A model generated the notes under the pieces. The model saw only the letters and a list, made by a program, of their open reading frames with translations, made no database searches and was not told the origin of the DNA. A DNA stretch of 64,000 nucleotides from Acorus gramineus (lineage: Eukaryota > Streptophyta > Magnoliopsida > Acorales > Acoraceae), in NCBI GenBank assembly GCA_030737835.1, contig JAUJYN010000028.1, forward strand, positions 496,001 to 560,000, in the 5' to 3' direction. The position numbers and the translations under genes are program-made. Below are positions 1 to 12,036 of the stretch, piece after piece. Positions within the stretch are counted from its first letter, which is position 1, and every line of letters begins with the position of its first letter.

Positions 1-1623
1 ACACTCGGGCAAACGTGCATACGACCCGCACGCACGCTAGCCCGAGCACCCCGGCAACCACCCGCACGGCCGACAACCACCCGCACGGTCACCCGACCGC
101 CCGGGTGCACCGCCGCGCCTCAGCCAATGCACCCCGCGCACCGCCGGGCCCCCGCCCGCCGCCTGGACGCGCCGCCGAACCTCCCGGGTGCACCGCGCGC
201 CCCCTGCGCCCCAGCGCAGCCGCCCGCGCACACCCCGCACGCCTCGCGCTGGCCCGCGAGCACCCCGCACGCCCCGCGCGCAGCGCCTCGCCCCGCGCAC
301 ACCCCGCGCGCACCACCGCCGCCTCGCCGCGCCCCGCGCGCACCACAGCCGCCCCGCACGACCCCCCGCACGCACTGCCCTCGCCATCACCCCCAGCACC
401 CGGTACCCGCGGCCAGGGCCTGGTGCTCAGCGCCCAGCACCCGGGACCCTCACCCAGCGCCCACGCGCAAGCCCGCGCAGCACACGCCCAGCGCGCCTGG
501 CAGCACGCGCCCCGCACGCCTGCCAGCCTGCGCGCGCTGCTGCCCGCGCTGCCTGCCTGCGCGCGTCGCCAAGTGGCCCGAGCCCTGTTCGCCTACCCAC
601 CCGAGCATTGTCCGCCTGGCGCCCGAGCACCACCTACCCAGCACGCCTGCGCGCCCAGCCTGCCTGCCTGCCCCGAGCGCACGCCGCGCGCACGCCCGCC
701 TGCGGTGCCCAGCGCCCAGCGCCCAGCGCTCAGCACTCCTGCTCGCCCAGCACGCCCATCACGCCTGCAGCACCACCCGCGCGCACGCCTGCGCGCATGC
801 GCATGCGCGCCCGGCACCTGGTGCCTCAGCCTGCTGCGCCCTCTGCCTAATCTCCCGGAACAGCCGCCCAGCCTACCCAAACAGCCCAACACCTAGACCG
901 AGCCACCCAACCTCCAACACCCGCCACCCCCGGCCTCCGACCACCTCCACAGCCCTCCGACGGCCACCCACCGCCGCCGACCTCCTCCCAACCACAAATC
1001 TACCCTCCTAACATACATCTAAGCATGAAAAAGAGAGAAAAGAGGCTTACCAAGGGGAAGAAGGGAAGTCCAGTTGCTCTCCGCGCACTGAAACCTCTCC
1101 CAAAAGGCTTCCACCGCCCGGATCTATCTTGGCCCTTGAAATGGTCCAAAACAGAGGAGAAGAGAGGGGGGACGGAGGGGCAAATCTCGCCGGAATCGGG
1201 ATTTGAAAGCACCGACCCGATCTACACTTCCTATGCTTTAGGTTTTTGGGTTTGAGGGGTCTAAGGGGCTCAAATCAAAGAAAAGGAGAGGGGAGAGAGA
1301 AAATGCATTTGGTAGGGATGATGAATAGTAGACAACCAAAAATTAGATTTCATTTATATAGCAAGTGACTTAAAAACCCAGATACGCCCTGGAACTGTGA
1401 AATTTCAGAAACGTTACCGGAATTCGATGAAATTTTCGTGAGAGGCCTAAAATGGCACCAGGACACCAAATATGCAGTTAGATTTCCAATCGGAGTCCTC
1501 TAACTCAGGACGATAGCTAACAGTCCAAAAATTTGCGGTTCCGATCGAAAACCGAAAAAAAACAAAAAACTGCCAGAACGCTCCAACGGTTACCAGCAGG
1601 TTAAAAGTGACACAATTATAACA
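1..1623 (-). mobile_element. Ty3/Gypsy LTR (family A), partial, cut by window edge
   Basis: Reverse-oriented LTR of the family that makes up most of the first 28 kb. Its right end is the LTR start in reverse complement (...CAATTATAACA), as at 8787 and 17388. The GC-rich block (about 1-900), the promoter region (about 1240-1400) and the U3 start are shared with the other copies. The other LTR end lies left of the window, so solo LTR and full element cannot be told apart. The palindrome of the other copies has lost one arm here (about 1200-1230). Sequence to its right reads directly as a plant-mobile-domain exon, so the insertion sits in coding sequence. A fossil; no coding capacity is claimed. 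Confidence 0.85.
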
Positions 1624-2532
1624 GTGGGTTTATGAGCACCTCCCCTTTTTGAGTCCAGCACCTGACAATGGGTATGATGAAGTTACTCCTCGAACCAATC
1701 GGTGGATTCGTAGTCGTAGCATTCCGGGGTTGCAAAAAAATTCTCTAGATGTTATTCGTGAGCTCATTGACATGGCTACACTAGAACAAGTAGTCCTTCT
1801 CTTTCAAAGCATATCATATTGTTCATTCTGACTTGTTTAAAATAGACATACTCAACCACATATCACTTTATGCAGGTTCATTGGGATCCATATCGATCTG
1901 TCCGTGATCGCAGACCACTTGATGAGTTTTCCTTTTTCAAAGGATGTCTTTGCATAAATGGTATTTTTGAGCCATGCATGCCTGATAGGGTACTCCGACA
2001 ATATGGTTACATTCAGACAATCCCGAGATCTCCAATCAAACCCGGGGAGTAGCAAGAAGGAATCGCACCGCTACTGGATATAAGGCCGATTACGGTGGTA
2101 GCGTGGAACAATTGGAGGCATGGGTGGATTCTGTATTAAGTGCTGGCACAAGGGGCGACCGGGTTTGCCAACCATGGGACGTTGTTCCGGGTTATATCCA
2201 ATGGTTTGAAAGAATGAGTCATAGATTAGTACAAAACCCGCAGAACAAAAAATTGGCACAAATGGCCTCTACCTCTGATGTCCAAATGGTATACTATTGA
2301 ATTATTGTTATTTTTAGTGTAATTAGAGTATATGAATTCCTTCTTTTGACATGACCTGTTTTATTTGTAGCTTAAGGAAAATGTAATACAACATCTCCAG
2401 CCATTACTTGATAGGAGGACAACTATTTCTTCTGCGCAATCCAACATCCGAGATGTGCTTCTATACTTAGAGAATGGCACACCACTTCCCGACGCAGCAA
2501 GTGTGGAACGACATTCAACGCAAAGACATTGA
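1624..2532 (+). pseudogene. Plant mobile domain (PMD) gene fragment, C-terminal part
   Basis: PMD proteins (relatives of MAIN/MAIL and of MULE-borne genes) have a conserved W-YEH-P...W-PY...PDRVLRQ core. Three exon-like blocks are visible. Exon a, 1625-1789, encodes WVYEHLPFLSP and ends TLEQ before GT. Exon b, 1876-2288, follows TTTATGCAG and encodes VHWDPYRS and later MPDRVLRQYG, DVVPGYIQWFERMSHR. Exon c, 2371-2532, follows TTATTTGTAG and ends in a stop. Exon b changes frame at about 2040-2060 (the first frame stops at 2050-2052, the rest reads two bases over), so the gene is broken. Its N-terminal part is cut off by the LTR at 1-1623. It could be a host PMD gene or one captured by a MULE; it points toward the transposase gene at 4545-12036. 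Confidence 0.7.
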
Positions 2533-2880
2533 TCGACATAAATGACTTTATCACAACCGCCTTGTTGTTAATTTATTAGTACTTGTCATATTTTGTGATA
2601 TGGGAGACTAAACCCCAAGAACATGGCATTCATTTGGTTTTCAATGGCTCAAAACATTTTGAATATTTATGTTTGTAATGAATGCCTTTTTAAAATGTGT
2701 GTGAATGATCAGTTGGGATGTGAATGAAAAAAAGGAAAGTCATGCATGAATTTCACATATGAAGCTAATGTATTTCCTTGTTTAGCTAATGTATGTGACA
2801 ATGAATTTCATCATGATAAAATGCTTCATCTTGTGTAACAACTAGTGTTTTTTTTTTCATCAATATGAACAATGGGCATT
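2533..2880. other. AT-rich spacer, no recognisable feature
   Basis: About 350 bases between the PMD stop and the tandem array. No ORF, RNA gene or terminal repeat is seen. A run of eleven T occurs near 2850. Confidence 0.5.
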
Positions 2881-4090
2881 TGTCTAACAGATTCCATAAC
2901 ACATGTTTCATAAACCATTGGTTCGACGTACCTGTTGTCGCCCAATAAAACCCAGGTCGACTCTGCATTTGTCGTCCACTAGTATATAGGTTCGACTCCA
3001 GGTATGTCGAACCGATTCCAGAACACATGCTTCCTAAACCATTGGTTCGACGGACCTGTTGTCTCCCAATAAATCCCAGTTCGACTGATAATTTGTCATC
3101 CACTAGTACATCTGTTCGACTACGAGTATGTCGAACAGATTCCAAAATACATGCTTCCTAAACCATTGGTTCGACGGACCTCTTGTCGCCCAATAAAACC
3201 CAGGTCGACTGAGACTTTGTCGTCCACTAGTACCTCTGTTCGACTAATGATATGTCGAACTGATTCCAGAACACATGCTTCCTAACCCATTGGTTCGACG
3301 GACCTGTTGTGGCCCAATAAAACCCAGGTCGACTCTGCTATTGTCGTCCACTAGTACATCTGTTCGACTACAGATATGTCGAACAGATTCCAGAACACAT
3401 GCTTCCTAAACCATTGGTGCGACAGACCTTCTGTCGCCCAGTAAATCCCAGTTCGACTTCACATTTGTCATCCACTAGTACATTCGTTCGACTACGGATA
3501 TGTCGAACCGATTCCAGAACACATGCTTCCTAACCCATTGGTTCGACGGACCTGTTGTCACCCAATAAACCCCAGGTCGACTCTGCTATTGTCGTCCACT
3601 AGTACATCTGTTCGACTACAGATATGTCGAACATATTCCAGAACACATGCTTCCTAAACCATTGGTGCGACAGACCTGTTGTCGCCCAGTAAATCCCAGG
3701 TCGACTGAAAATTTGGCGTCCTCTAGTACATCTGTTCGACTACGGGTATGTCGAACAGATTCCAGAACACATGCTTCCTAACCCATTGGTTCGACGGACC
3801 TGTTGTCACCCAATAAACCCCAGGTCGACTCTGCTATTGTCGTCCACTAGTACATCTGTTCGACTCCAGTTATGTCGAACAGATTCCAGAACACATGCTT
3901 CCTAAACCATTGTTTGACGGACCTCTCGTCGCCCATAAAAACCCAGGTCGACTGAGATGTTGTCGTAAATTAGTAAATATGGTCGACTTAAGGGTTGTCG
4001 AACGAATTCCAGAAGTTATGCTTCCTCATATGGTTCATTCGATTTAGTTTTTGTCACTACTATCCCCCTGGGTCGACTAAATATTGTCGA
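2881..4090. repeat. 124-bp tandem array (nine regular units plus a decayed tenth)
   Basis: The anchor ATTGGTTCGACG or a close variant recurs at 2917, 3041, 3165, 3289, 3413, 3537, 3661, 3785 and 3909, exactly 124 bp apart each time; a decayed tenth copy is near 4030. Each unit carries the inverted pair ATCTGTTCGAC / GTCGAACAGAT around a 9-10-nt loop, plus further GGTCGAC and GTCGTCC motifs. Units at 3289, 3537 and 3785 resemble each other, and those at 3413 and 3661 resemble each other, suggesting a 248-bp higher-order dimer. It lies between the 3' ends of the PMD fragment and the MULE transposase gene. Confidence 0.93.
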
Positions 4091-4544
4091 CATGTTGTTA
4101 ATTTGGTTAACTCTTCAAGGTCGAGCGCCCAAGGTCGATTACTCTGTGGTCGAAAAGAAGCAAACAATTGTGTTTTTACACTTCAATCTAAAAAAAACAA
4201 CCAAACTGAATTCAAGTATCATTTTACAAGCGAAGCACCTAAAAAATTGTTCAGTCCATAAAATAAAAAAGTGCCAACTAAGGATATATGTCATATTCAC
4301 ATTATCCAAAAATACACACTGTTTATACATTTCCACATCTATTTAGCTATACAAAATGAATCCACTCCGACCTTTCAAAGTGTAAGACTAACAAAAAATC
4401 TATACCATCAGTTACAGTGTGATTACAAAATTAGTCGAGTTGGACCTTTACATGTGTAAGACAAACAAAAAAACTATAATCTTACACCTATAGGCTTCAT
4501 CCAATGTAACATATATAAGAAGAAATGACTCCCCAACAAGTGAG
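4091..4544. other. MULE 3' flank, no coding feature
   Basis: AT-rich DNA between the tandem array and the transposase stop codon. Short ORFs here have no recognisable domain. It probably holds the 3' UTR of the minus-strand transposase gene. Confidence 0.45.
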
Positions 4545-6266
4545 CTAGTCCACATCAATGACGTCAACCATGGCTACATTGGGCCCAGCTAGGCTCCTGA
4601 AACGATCCATCCTACCCATATAAGATGTCACCCAATCACTAGCAGCATCAAGATGGTACCTTGACCAAGAGAGTGCAACTGGAGGGAGTGGAGCGTCCGG
4701 AGTGAAATCCAACCCGACAAAGTGACAACCTTTTACATAACCGAGTGAAAGGATTCGGTGAGCACTAATGGGCGGTGGAGGATCTCTCATTGGGAAGAAG
4801 GTGAGGCATTGATTCTTCGATATGTGTACAACGATGACCTTGTAACAAGAAGCAATCACAAACCCCATCTCTGGCATTGTCATCCAATGCTCCTTGTCCG
4901 CATATGAAGATTGACATTTGAGGCTCCTCTTGACCTCCTCCACACGATCCAATCCGTAAAAAAGTAGTTGGTATTCCTCTGGGCGTTGCTCGATCTCTAG
5001 TAGGAGGTTGTTCCTCACTTCTCTCCAACCTTCGTGTGACATACCCAAAAACATAGCAACAACACGAAATCCGCAATGGCCATCACCAATAACATCATAT
5101 ACATTACGTATAAATGGCGATAGGAAGGGTGGAAATTCTGACATGTAAATAGAACTTCCAACTGCTCGATTTCGGAGAAGCTTTGCCTTTTGCACAACAA
5201 TCTTTGCACGCTTACCCCGTTGAGATTCTTGTGCCTGTGAACTTAGTTTGGAAACAATACTAGCATCTTTGCTTGTATTCTCAATGGATCGCAACACATA
5301 TTCAAAGCCACTTAGAGATCTTTTCGTTGATTCCTCTGCTAGGGCCTTTGATCTATTCTTCCCACCCTTCTTTCGGCCTCTTGTGTTCACCTTAACGGTG
5401 GGCTCCAAAAGTAGGGTTGCGGAGGGGTCACTCAATCTTTGGAGCCATTTTTTTATCTCCTTTTGTTGCAAAGCATTTCCATGTGTGAACCTTTTGAGTA
5501 ACAACTCAATCTCCGGAGCGATGTCAATCTCATGGGTAAAGTCTTCCACAAATGGAGTGATTCCTAGCTTCCGCCAAAATGGATGGACAGCACTGACCGG
5601 TATAGGACGACCTTCTCGCTTGTATTGTGCAATCAAGTGGGCGCACGGTAATCCACATGTGGTGAGTAGGACATGATCACAAGCTAGACTGTCGGGACCC
5701 ACCCCATCGCTCTTTTGCACCTCCAACTCAAGCTTTTGAAGGGCATACAAGGAGACTATGCCCACAAGATCTTTGTACAGTACACCTCGATATCTATTTG
5801 GAATTCTCGTCAGACTTTCCTCGAAAGAACCTCTTATTTCAGAAATTTGAAGCTCTAACAGGTTATGTGTTATATATGTGTCACTTTTTGGCCTGTTGGT
5901 AACCATTGGAGCATTTTAGCAGTTTTTGAAATTTTTGCATTTTTCGATCGGAACCGCAAAATTTTGGACTGTTAGCTATCGTCCTGAGTTAGAGGACTCC
6001 GATTAAAAATCTAACTGCGTATTATGTGTCCTGGTACCATTTTAAGCCACTCATGAAAATTTCATCGAATTCCGACAACGTTTCTGAAATTTCACAGTTC
6101 CGGGGTGTATCTGGGTTTTTAAGTCGCACACTATATATATGTGAGAGCTAAATTCGAAATCACTATTCATCATCCCTACCAACCCTTCCCCTCTCTCCTC
6201 TTCTCCATTTTTCTCACTTTTGAGGCCCCTAGACCCCTCAAAACCAAAAACCCAAAACCTAAGAAG

Positions 6267-6291
6267 TGTAGATCGGGTCCCGATCTACACC
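6267..6291. repeat. 25-nt perfect palindrome in LTR leader
   Basis: Two 12-nt arms (GTGTAGATCGGG and its exact complement) around one T. The same palindrome is at 8365-8389, 13959-13983 and 25381-25405. A compensated variant is at 16966-16990. Confidence 0.9.
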
Positions 6292-6830
6292 CCGGTACCT
6301 TCAAATCCCGTTTTTGGCGACTCTAGCCTCTCTGTCCTCCCCTCTTTCTCCTCTGATTTGGGCCGTTTCGAGGGCCGTGGTAGATCGGGTCATAGGAGGG
6401 CCATTGAGGAAGGTTTCGGTGTGCGGAGAGCACCCGGTCACCTCTTCCTCCCCCTTGGTAAGCTTTCTTTCCCTCTTTTTCATGCTTAGGTGCTTGTTAG
6501 GATGGGGTTTTTGAGTTGGGGAGGTGGTCGGCGGCTGTGGGAGGCCGCGGGAGGTGGTTGGGGGCGGTCGGAGGCCGTCGGAGGCCTTTGGGTGGTGGTG
6601 GAGGTACTCGGGCAGTGGGGTCTGTTCCGGGCAGTAGGCAGCAGCGGCAGCAGCGCAGGCAGCGCGCGGGCTGGACGCGCGCGGGCGTGCACGCGTGCGT
6701 GCGCGCAGGAGTGCGCGCGGGCGTGCGCTCGGGGGCGCTGGTGGCCAGCAGAGCGCGCGTGCAGGGCGTGCTGTGCGTGCTGGTCGTGCAAGGTCTGGTC
6801 AAGCGGGTCTAGTCGAGTGGCTGGTGCAGG

Positions 6831-8787
6831 GAGTACATATTACAACAGGTTAATATAATCCATGACGCCCCAGGAGAGGTCGGTATACGCCCAAGTGCGT
6901 ATAACGCCTCTCTACTGGGTTGGATTGTCCCACTCACCAGTATCTGGGTCGTCGCGCGACCGCCCGTCTAGATCTGCAAGATAGACATTCACTATGGTGA
7001 GTTAAAATCCACAAATACTACAAAATACACAAGAACTTACATAAACCCACAACTAAACTCCCAACACTCGGGCAAACGTGCATACGACCCGCACGCACGC
7101 TAGCCCGAGCATCCCGGCAAACACCCGCATGGCCGGCAACCACCCGCACGGCCACCCGACCGCCCGGCGCACCGCCGCGCCTCGGCCCGCGCACTCCGCG
7201 CACCGCCGGGCCCCTGCCCGCCATCGAGACACGCCGCCGAGCCTCCCGTGTGCACCGCGCGCCCCCTGCGCCCCAGCGCAGCCGCCCGCGCACACCCCGC
7301 ACGCCATCGCTGGCCCGCGAGCACCCCGCACGCCCCGCGCGCACCCCGTGCGCATCTCCAGCCCCCCCATCCGCACGCACTCCGCGCGCACCTACCACCC
7401 TCTAGCCGCGCGCACCACCCCGCGCGCCACCCGCTCGCACCCATTGCACCCCGCGCACGCCTGCGCCTCTGCCCAGCGCCCGGTATCCGCGGCCCAGCAC
7501 CCGACGCTCAGCGCCCAGCACCCGGGACCCTCACCCAGCGCCCACGCGCACCCACGCGCAACACGCGCCCAGCGCGCCTGGCAGCACGCGCCCAGCGCGC
7601 CTGCCAACATGCCCACGCTGCTGCCCGCGTTGCCTGCCTGCACGCGTCACCGAGTGGCCCGAGCACCGTTCGCCTGCACGCCCGGCACTGCTCGCCTGAT
7701 GCCCGAGCACCTCCTGCCTTGCTCGCCTGCGCGCCCAGCCTGCCAGCCCGGCCTGCCCGCGCGCACAGCCCACAGCCTGCCTACCCTGCACACACTACCC
7801 TCACGGCCATCATCCCCAGCACCGCCGCCCAGCTCGCCCAGCTCCAGCCGCTCGACCAGACCTTGCACGACCAGCACGCACAGCACGCCCTGCACGCGCG
7901 CTCAACTGGCCACCAGCGCCCCCGAGCGCACGCCCGCGCGCACACCCGCGTGCACGCACGCGCGCACGCCCGCGTGCGTCCAGCCCGCGCGCTGCCTGCG
8001 CTGCTGCCGCTGCTGCCTGCTGCCCGGAACAGACCCTGCCTGCCGAGCACCTCCAACCACCCATCCCACGGCCGCCGACCACCTCCGACCACCCCCAACC
8101 ACCCCCGACAGCCTCCCACAGCCGCCGACCACCCCTCATACACAGATCCACACTCCTAGCATACATCTATGCAAGAAAAGTGAAGAAAAGGACCTTACCA
8201 AGGGGAGGAAGCGAAGCCCGGGTGCTCTCCGCGCACCGAAACCCTTCTCAACGGCCCTCCTATGCCCCGATCTACCACGGTCCTCGAAACGGGCCAAAAC
8301 AGAGGAGAAAGAGGGGAGGACGGAGTGGCTAGAGTCGTCGGAAAAGGGATTTGAAACCACCGGGGTGTAGATCGGGACCCGATCTACACTTCCTAGGTTT
8401 TGGGTTTTTGATTTTGAGGGGTCTAGGGGGCTCAAAAGTGAGAAAAATGGGGAAGAGGAGAGAGGGGAAGGTTGGTAGGGATGATGAATAGTGCTACTCG
8501 AAATTTGATCCCACCTTTATATAGTGTGCGACTTAAAAACCCAGATACGCCCCGGAACTGCGAAATTTTGGGAACGTTACCAGAATTCGATGAAATTTTT
8601 GTGAGAGGTCTAAAATGGCACCAGGACACCAAATATGCAGTTAGATTTCCAATCGGAGTCCTCTAGCTCAGGACGATAGCTAACAGTCCAAAAATTAGCG
8701 GTTCCGATCGAAAACCCTAAAAATTTTTAAAAACTGCCAGGACGCTCCAACGGTTACCCGCAGGCTAAAAGTGACACAAGTATAACA
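6831..8787 (-). mobile_element. Inverted truncated family A LTR nested in the solo LTR
   Basis: Reverse-oriented LTR whose start (read on minus) is at 8787 (...CAAGTATAACA). The flanking plus-strand LTR resumes at 8788 with ACTGCGGCTGG, matching uninterrupted copies. Its other end is truncated: aligned with the complete inverted LTR at 14062-17388, it lacks roughly the last 1.5 kb. Together with the shortened host LTR this points to a deletion across the left junction after insertion, which would also have removed the left target duplication. Confidence 0.85.
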
Positions 8788-11700
8788 ACTGCGGCTGGGC
8801 GCAGTTGACGCGCGGAGCCCCGGGGTGGTGCGGCGGCGTGTCCAGGCGGCGGGCAGGGGGTCCGGCGGTGCGCGGGGTGCGCGGGCTGAAGCGCGGCGGT
8901 GCACCCGGGCGGTTGGGTGGCCGTGCGGGTGGTTGTCGGGGGTGTTGGGTGTTTTGATTTGGGACTTTTGATATTTATTTGTGTATTTTGGGGTATCTGT
9001 GGATTATACTCACCCAGTTAATATCCTGTCTTGCAGATCTCGACGGACGGTCGCGCGTCGACCCGATTTCCGGTGAGTGGGACAACCCAACCCAGTTTGG
9101 GAGGCGTTACATGCTTCGGGCGTGTACCGTCCTCCCCTGGGGCACATAGTTAGTATTAACTGCTTTGATATAATCCATGTAAGCATGATGTGTGTGTGTA
9201 GAATGCATGCCACCCTAGACTGGTATGTTAGGGACTTGCACCCTTAGGATGTTGTGCATGAGCCGTGTATCATGTCACCCCGTTATCATGCTAGGAAAGC
9301 CCTGACCTGAGTATGCGTCCCATTAGTTTGATTTATTTATTTAAATGCAAACTACGATATATATATTAGCATGCCTTGGGAATATAGGGGGCCTTGCGAG
9401 GTTAACATTGAGACCCGGATTAGGGTACTCCATGTTCCTCGTTTGGTTGTCGGATGTCCTACATCGGGACCTCAGGTTACCCTCTCAAGGTCTCTTTTCC
9501 CCTTATATGTCTTATTTATTTTCCCCGCATCCTGGTTATGCGCGCTGGTGGAATTCTGAGGAATTCAAGACATTAGAGTTGTAGAGATGTGCTGTCAGCG
9601 GATCCGAGTGGATCATATGCGATGGATAGGCTGTTCTGTTTTCCTCCGTTGGATCCGTGTAGAGACTACCCCGGCGTTAGAAAGGTTGTCCCGTGCAGGG
9701 GCTTCCATCAGTAGGCGCCTCCTGATTTGGTGAAGGACTGCGCCGAACGTGGAAGTGGCCAAACGACCTACGGAGTGGGGAGAGACTATCGGTGGACCGA
9801 GGGTGACCAACAGCCGAGTCAGTCCCAAGAGCCTAGGTCACCTGTTGAGAGGTGAGGGTGAGGGTATGGTGGGCCGGCGATGCGACGACCCACAAGATTG
9901 TGAATGGATGATTATCCACCCATTAAGTCCCAACATCCTAGGTCACCTATTGAGGGTGAGGGTGAGGGTAAGGGTATGGCGGTTCGGCGATGTGACGAAC
10001 CCCCGGATTTGTGATGTTTATGCCGCTTTGGGCTATTGGCTTGATTTAAATGTGGTTAATATGAACTGTATGCATGGGTTATGCTATTCACTGAGCGTGT
10101 GGCTCACCCCTCGCATATTGTCTTTTTCAGTGATAGCTGAGGGAGGAGCTTCTCGAGCGACTACACCAGTAGAGGAGTAGCGCCGCGTCCCACGAGTTTT
10201 GAGGCCATCAGCACCCTTCTCTTGTTGTATGTATATACTCTGTGCTTGGGCACCTAGTTGGATTATGTATGGATTTTTATTTGTGTATATATTTAGACAT
10301 GTTGGCTCTCACAGGACATACGATTATGTATCGAGTCTGTAGTATGTTTTTGATTACAGACTCAGTCTTTTTAGCTTCCGCATTTGGTGTATATATTATG
10401 TCAGCCCTGCTTTTATCTGTGTTGTCATATTTGCTGTTGTTTGAGTATGTTATTGAACTTCTGTATACTGATATCATATATACACTTGCCGCGTCCCGGG
10501 GACGGCCGCCCTGGGGCGTGACATTATGGATAGTCTTCCAGTTGCCCACAAAGTTTTGCACTGATGTTCCCAAATATCTCTTCAACTTCGCATGGTGACT
10601 TTCCACTCGATTTGTAGAAGTGTTGCCAAGGTGCAAATGTCTGTCAATCCAAGCAGAGACAAACCTTTCCTTGTGTTTGTCCAACCATGATGCATGAAGG
10701 TATGAAATTTCCTTTGGATAGGTGCAAAATCCGTCATGCAGATATTTCAATTTTCTGGAGAAGTCTTCCTTTGTGCTTGCCTTCATCACTTCCGCCCATG
10801 CCCCAACGAATGCATTCCATGACTCAATATCAGGGAAAGCCTTTATGCAGTTTTTCAGCACATTCTTTCCAATATGTACACGACAAAGGAAGTTTTCAGT
10901 TGAAGGAAATACAACAGACAAGGCATTCATCAAGCCTAGCTCATGATCAGTGATGATGACTTTTGGGGAGGGTGAACCATCAAATAGTTCTTTGAAACAC
11001 TCCATTGCCCATATGAAATTCTCCTCTTTCTCCGAACACAGGTACACAAATGCTCCGGCGAATGACTTCCCCGTCGATGTCACGCCCACTATCTCCAAAA
11101 GAGGCAACCTATAACGGTTGGTTTTGTAAGTGCAGTCCATAAGAAACACAATGGGAAACGCTCTAATAAGTTGAACCGATGAAGGATGAGCGAAAAAAAT
11201 ATCGGACAAAACATCACCCTCCGCTTCAACTCGATGTCTCTCAACATACCCGTTCTCGTAAATTAATTTCATCAATTGTTGCATGTGAGTACGACCACAT
11301 GTCTCTTTGATCCTCAATTTGCTCCGGGCATTGTATATATTTTTAAGTGAGCTGACATTTGTGGGATCTCTGTTCTTCAAATGTGTTAAGATATCTCGAG
11401 GGCGCACACCGCTGACTGACATTCCCTCTAAGACTGCTACTTCCTCCTCTAACAATTTTCCAGCATAAGAATGTCCCTCAAAATTGACAATGAGGGGATG
11501 ATTGTGTTGCCCACATAAAACTCTCAATGACCATCTTCCTTCATGTTCAATTGCACGCAACTTGAATGGACACCCACATTTCTTCGTACCGGTTTGACGC
11601 TTTTGTAAGCTCTTCTTCTCTTTATCTTTCTTCCTTGGCTTATTGTCATATTTACCACCTCTTTCACATATAAGATCAACACGGGCTGATCTACGAGATG

Positions 11701-12036
11701 ATAAATATTCTGAACGACCAATTACTGTGACCACCCCGATGTTTCTGCCAACTCTTTTAACCCAATCAATTAGTTCTGTTCGGTTTTCAAAACCCTGAAA
11801 CAATAACACAGTATAATATATTATTGTCACATGATGTTTCATATGATCACATGTTTGAGAGTAAAACTTACCAAAACCGTACTGAAATGTTCGGTCGTGT
11901 CAATGATTGGGTTAGCGTCATTGGGGATGGCATCTTCGAGGTTGGGGATCTCCTCATCCACATGGTCAATGGCCTCCTCATCCACATGGTCAATGGCCTC
12001 CTCATATTCAAACAAAGGAATTATAGATTCCTGCAT

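Larger units (their letters stand above)
5868..10523 (+). mobile_element. Family A solo LTR inserted in the MULE transposase
   Basis: Starts TGTTATATATG and ends GGGGCGTGACA, with the 5-bp target duplication TTATG at 5863-5867 and 10524-10528. No PBS or internal region follows, so it is a solo LTR. It is longer than the usual 3.1 kb because an inverted, truncated LTR of the same family lies inside (6831-8787). About 0.4 kb of its own GC-rich block is missing at that junction. Promoter, palindrome (6267-6291), splice-like signals and G-runs (9954-9974) match the other copies. Ty3/Gypsy, Tekay/Del-like. Confidence 0.92.
4545..12036 (-). pseudogene. FAR1-MULE-SWIM-OTU transposase gene split by an LTR
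   Basis: Minus-strand MULE transposase of the OTU-carrying class. Exon 1 is 11872-12036 (start ATG at 12036; an AG acceptor just inside it makes an upstream exon possible). The intron 11795-11871 is GT-AG. Exon 2 runs 11794-10524 and continues at 5867-4545 beyond the inserted solo LTR. Read across the 5-bp TSD the frame is open, 917 codons, so the gene looked intact before insertion. N-terminus: acidic, with EAIDHVDE duplicated. Then a FAR1/GCM-like zinc finger (KKCGCPF...GQHNH), the DDE core with D275 (FLMDCTYKTN), D338 (IITDHE) and E453 (NRVESHH), a SWIM finger (ACDHVLLTTCGLPCAH), and a C-terminal OTU cysteine-protease-like domain (IGDGHCGFR Asp/Cys motif, KGCHFVGLDF His motif). Element ends were not identified. 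Confidence 0.85.

Noticed and set aside
15-1011. Long overlapping reading frames rich in Pro, Ala, Arg and His, here and at 6486-6860, 7018-8370, 15831-16783, 17511-18618, 25416-26671 and 61306-61860
   Set aside because: They exist in several frames on both strands at once and come from the CpG-rich LTR block lacking stop codons. No domain is seen and the frames shift between copies.
2881-4090. CRISPR-like regular repeat array
   Set aside because: The whole 124-bp unit is repeated, with no unique spacers, and the surroundings are a plant nuclear genome. It is an ordinary tandem repeat.
4765-5209. Alternative reading frames in the OTU region
   Set aside because: Shadow frames of the MULE C-terminal domain, which explains the conservation.
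9948-9978. Interstitial telomere repeat (GGGTGA-like)
   Set aside because: Plant telomere repeats are TTTAGGG; these GGGTGA runs are part of an LTR module and too short.
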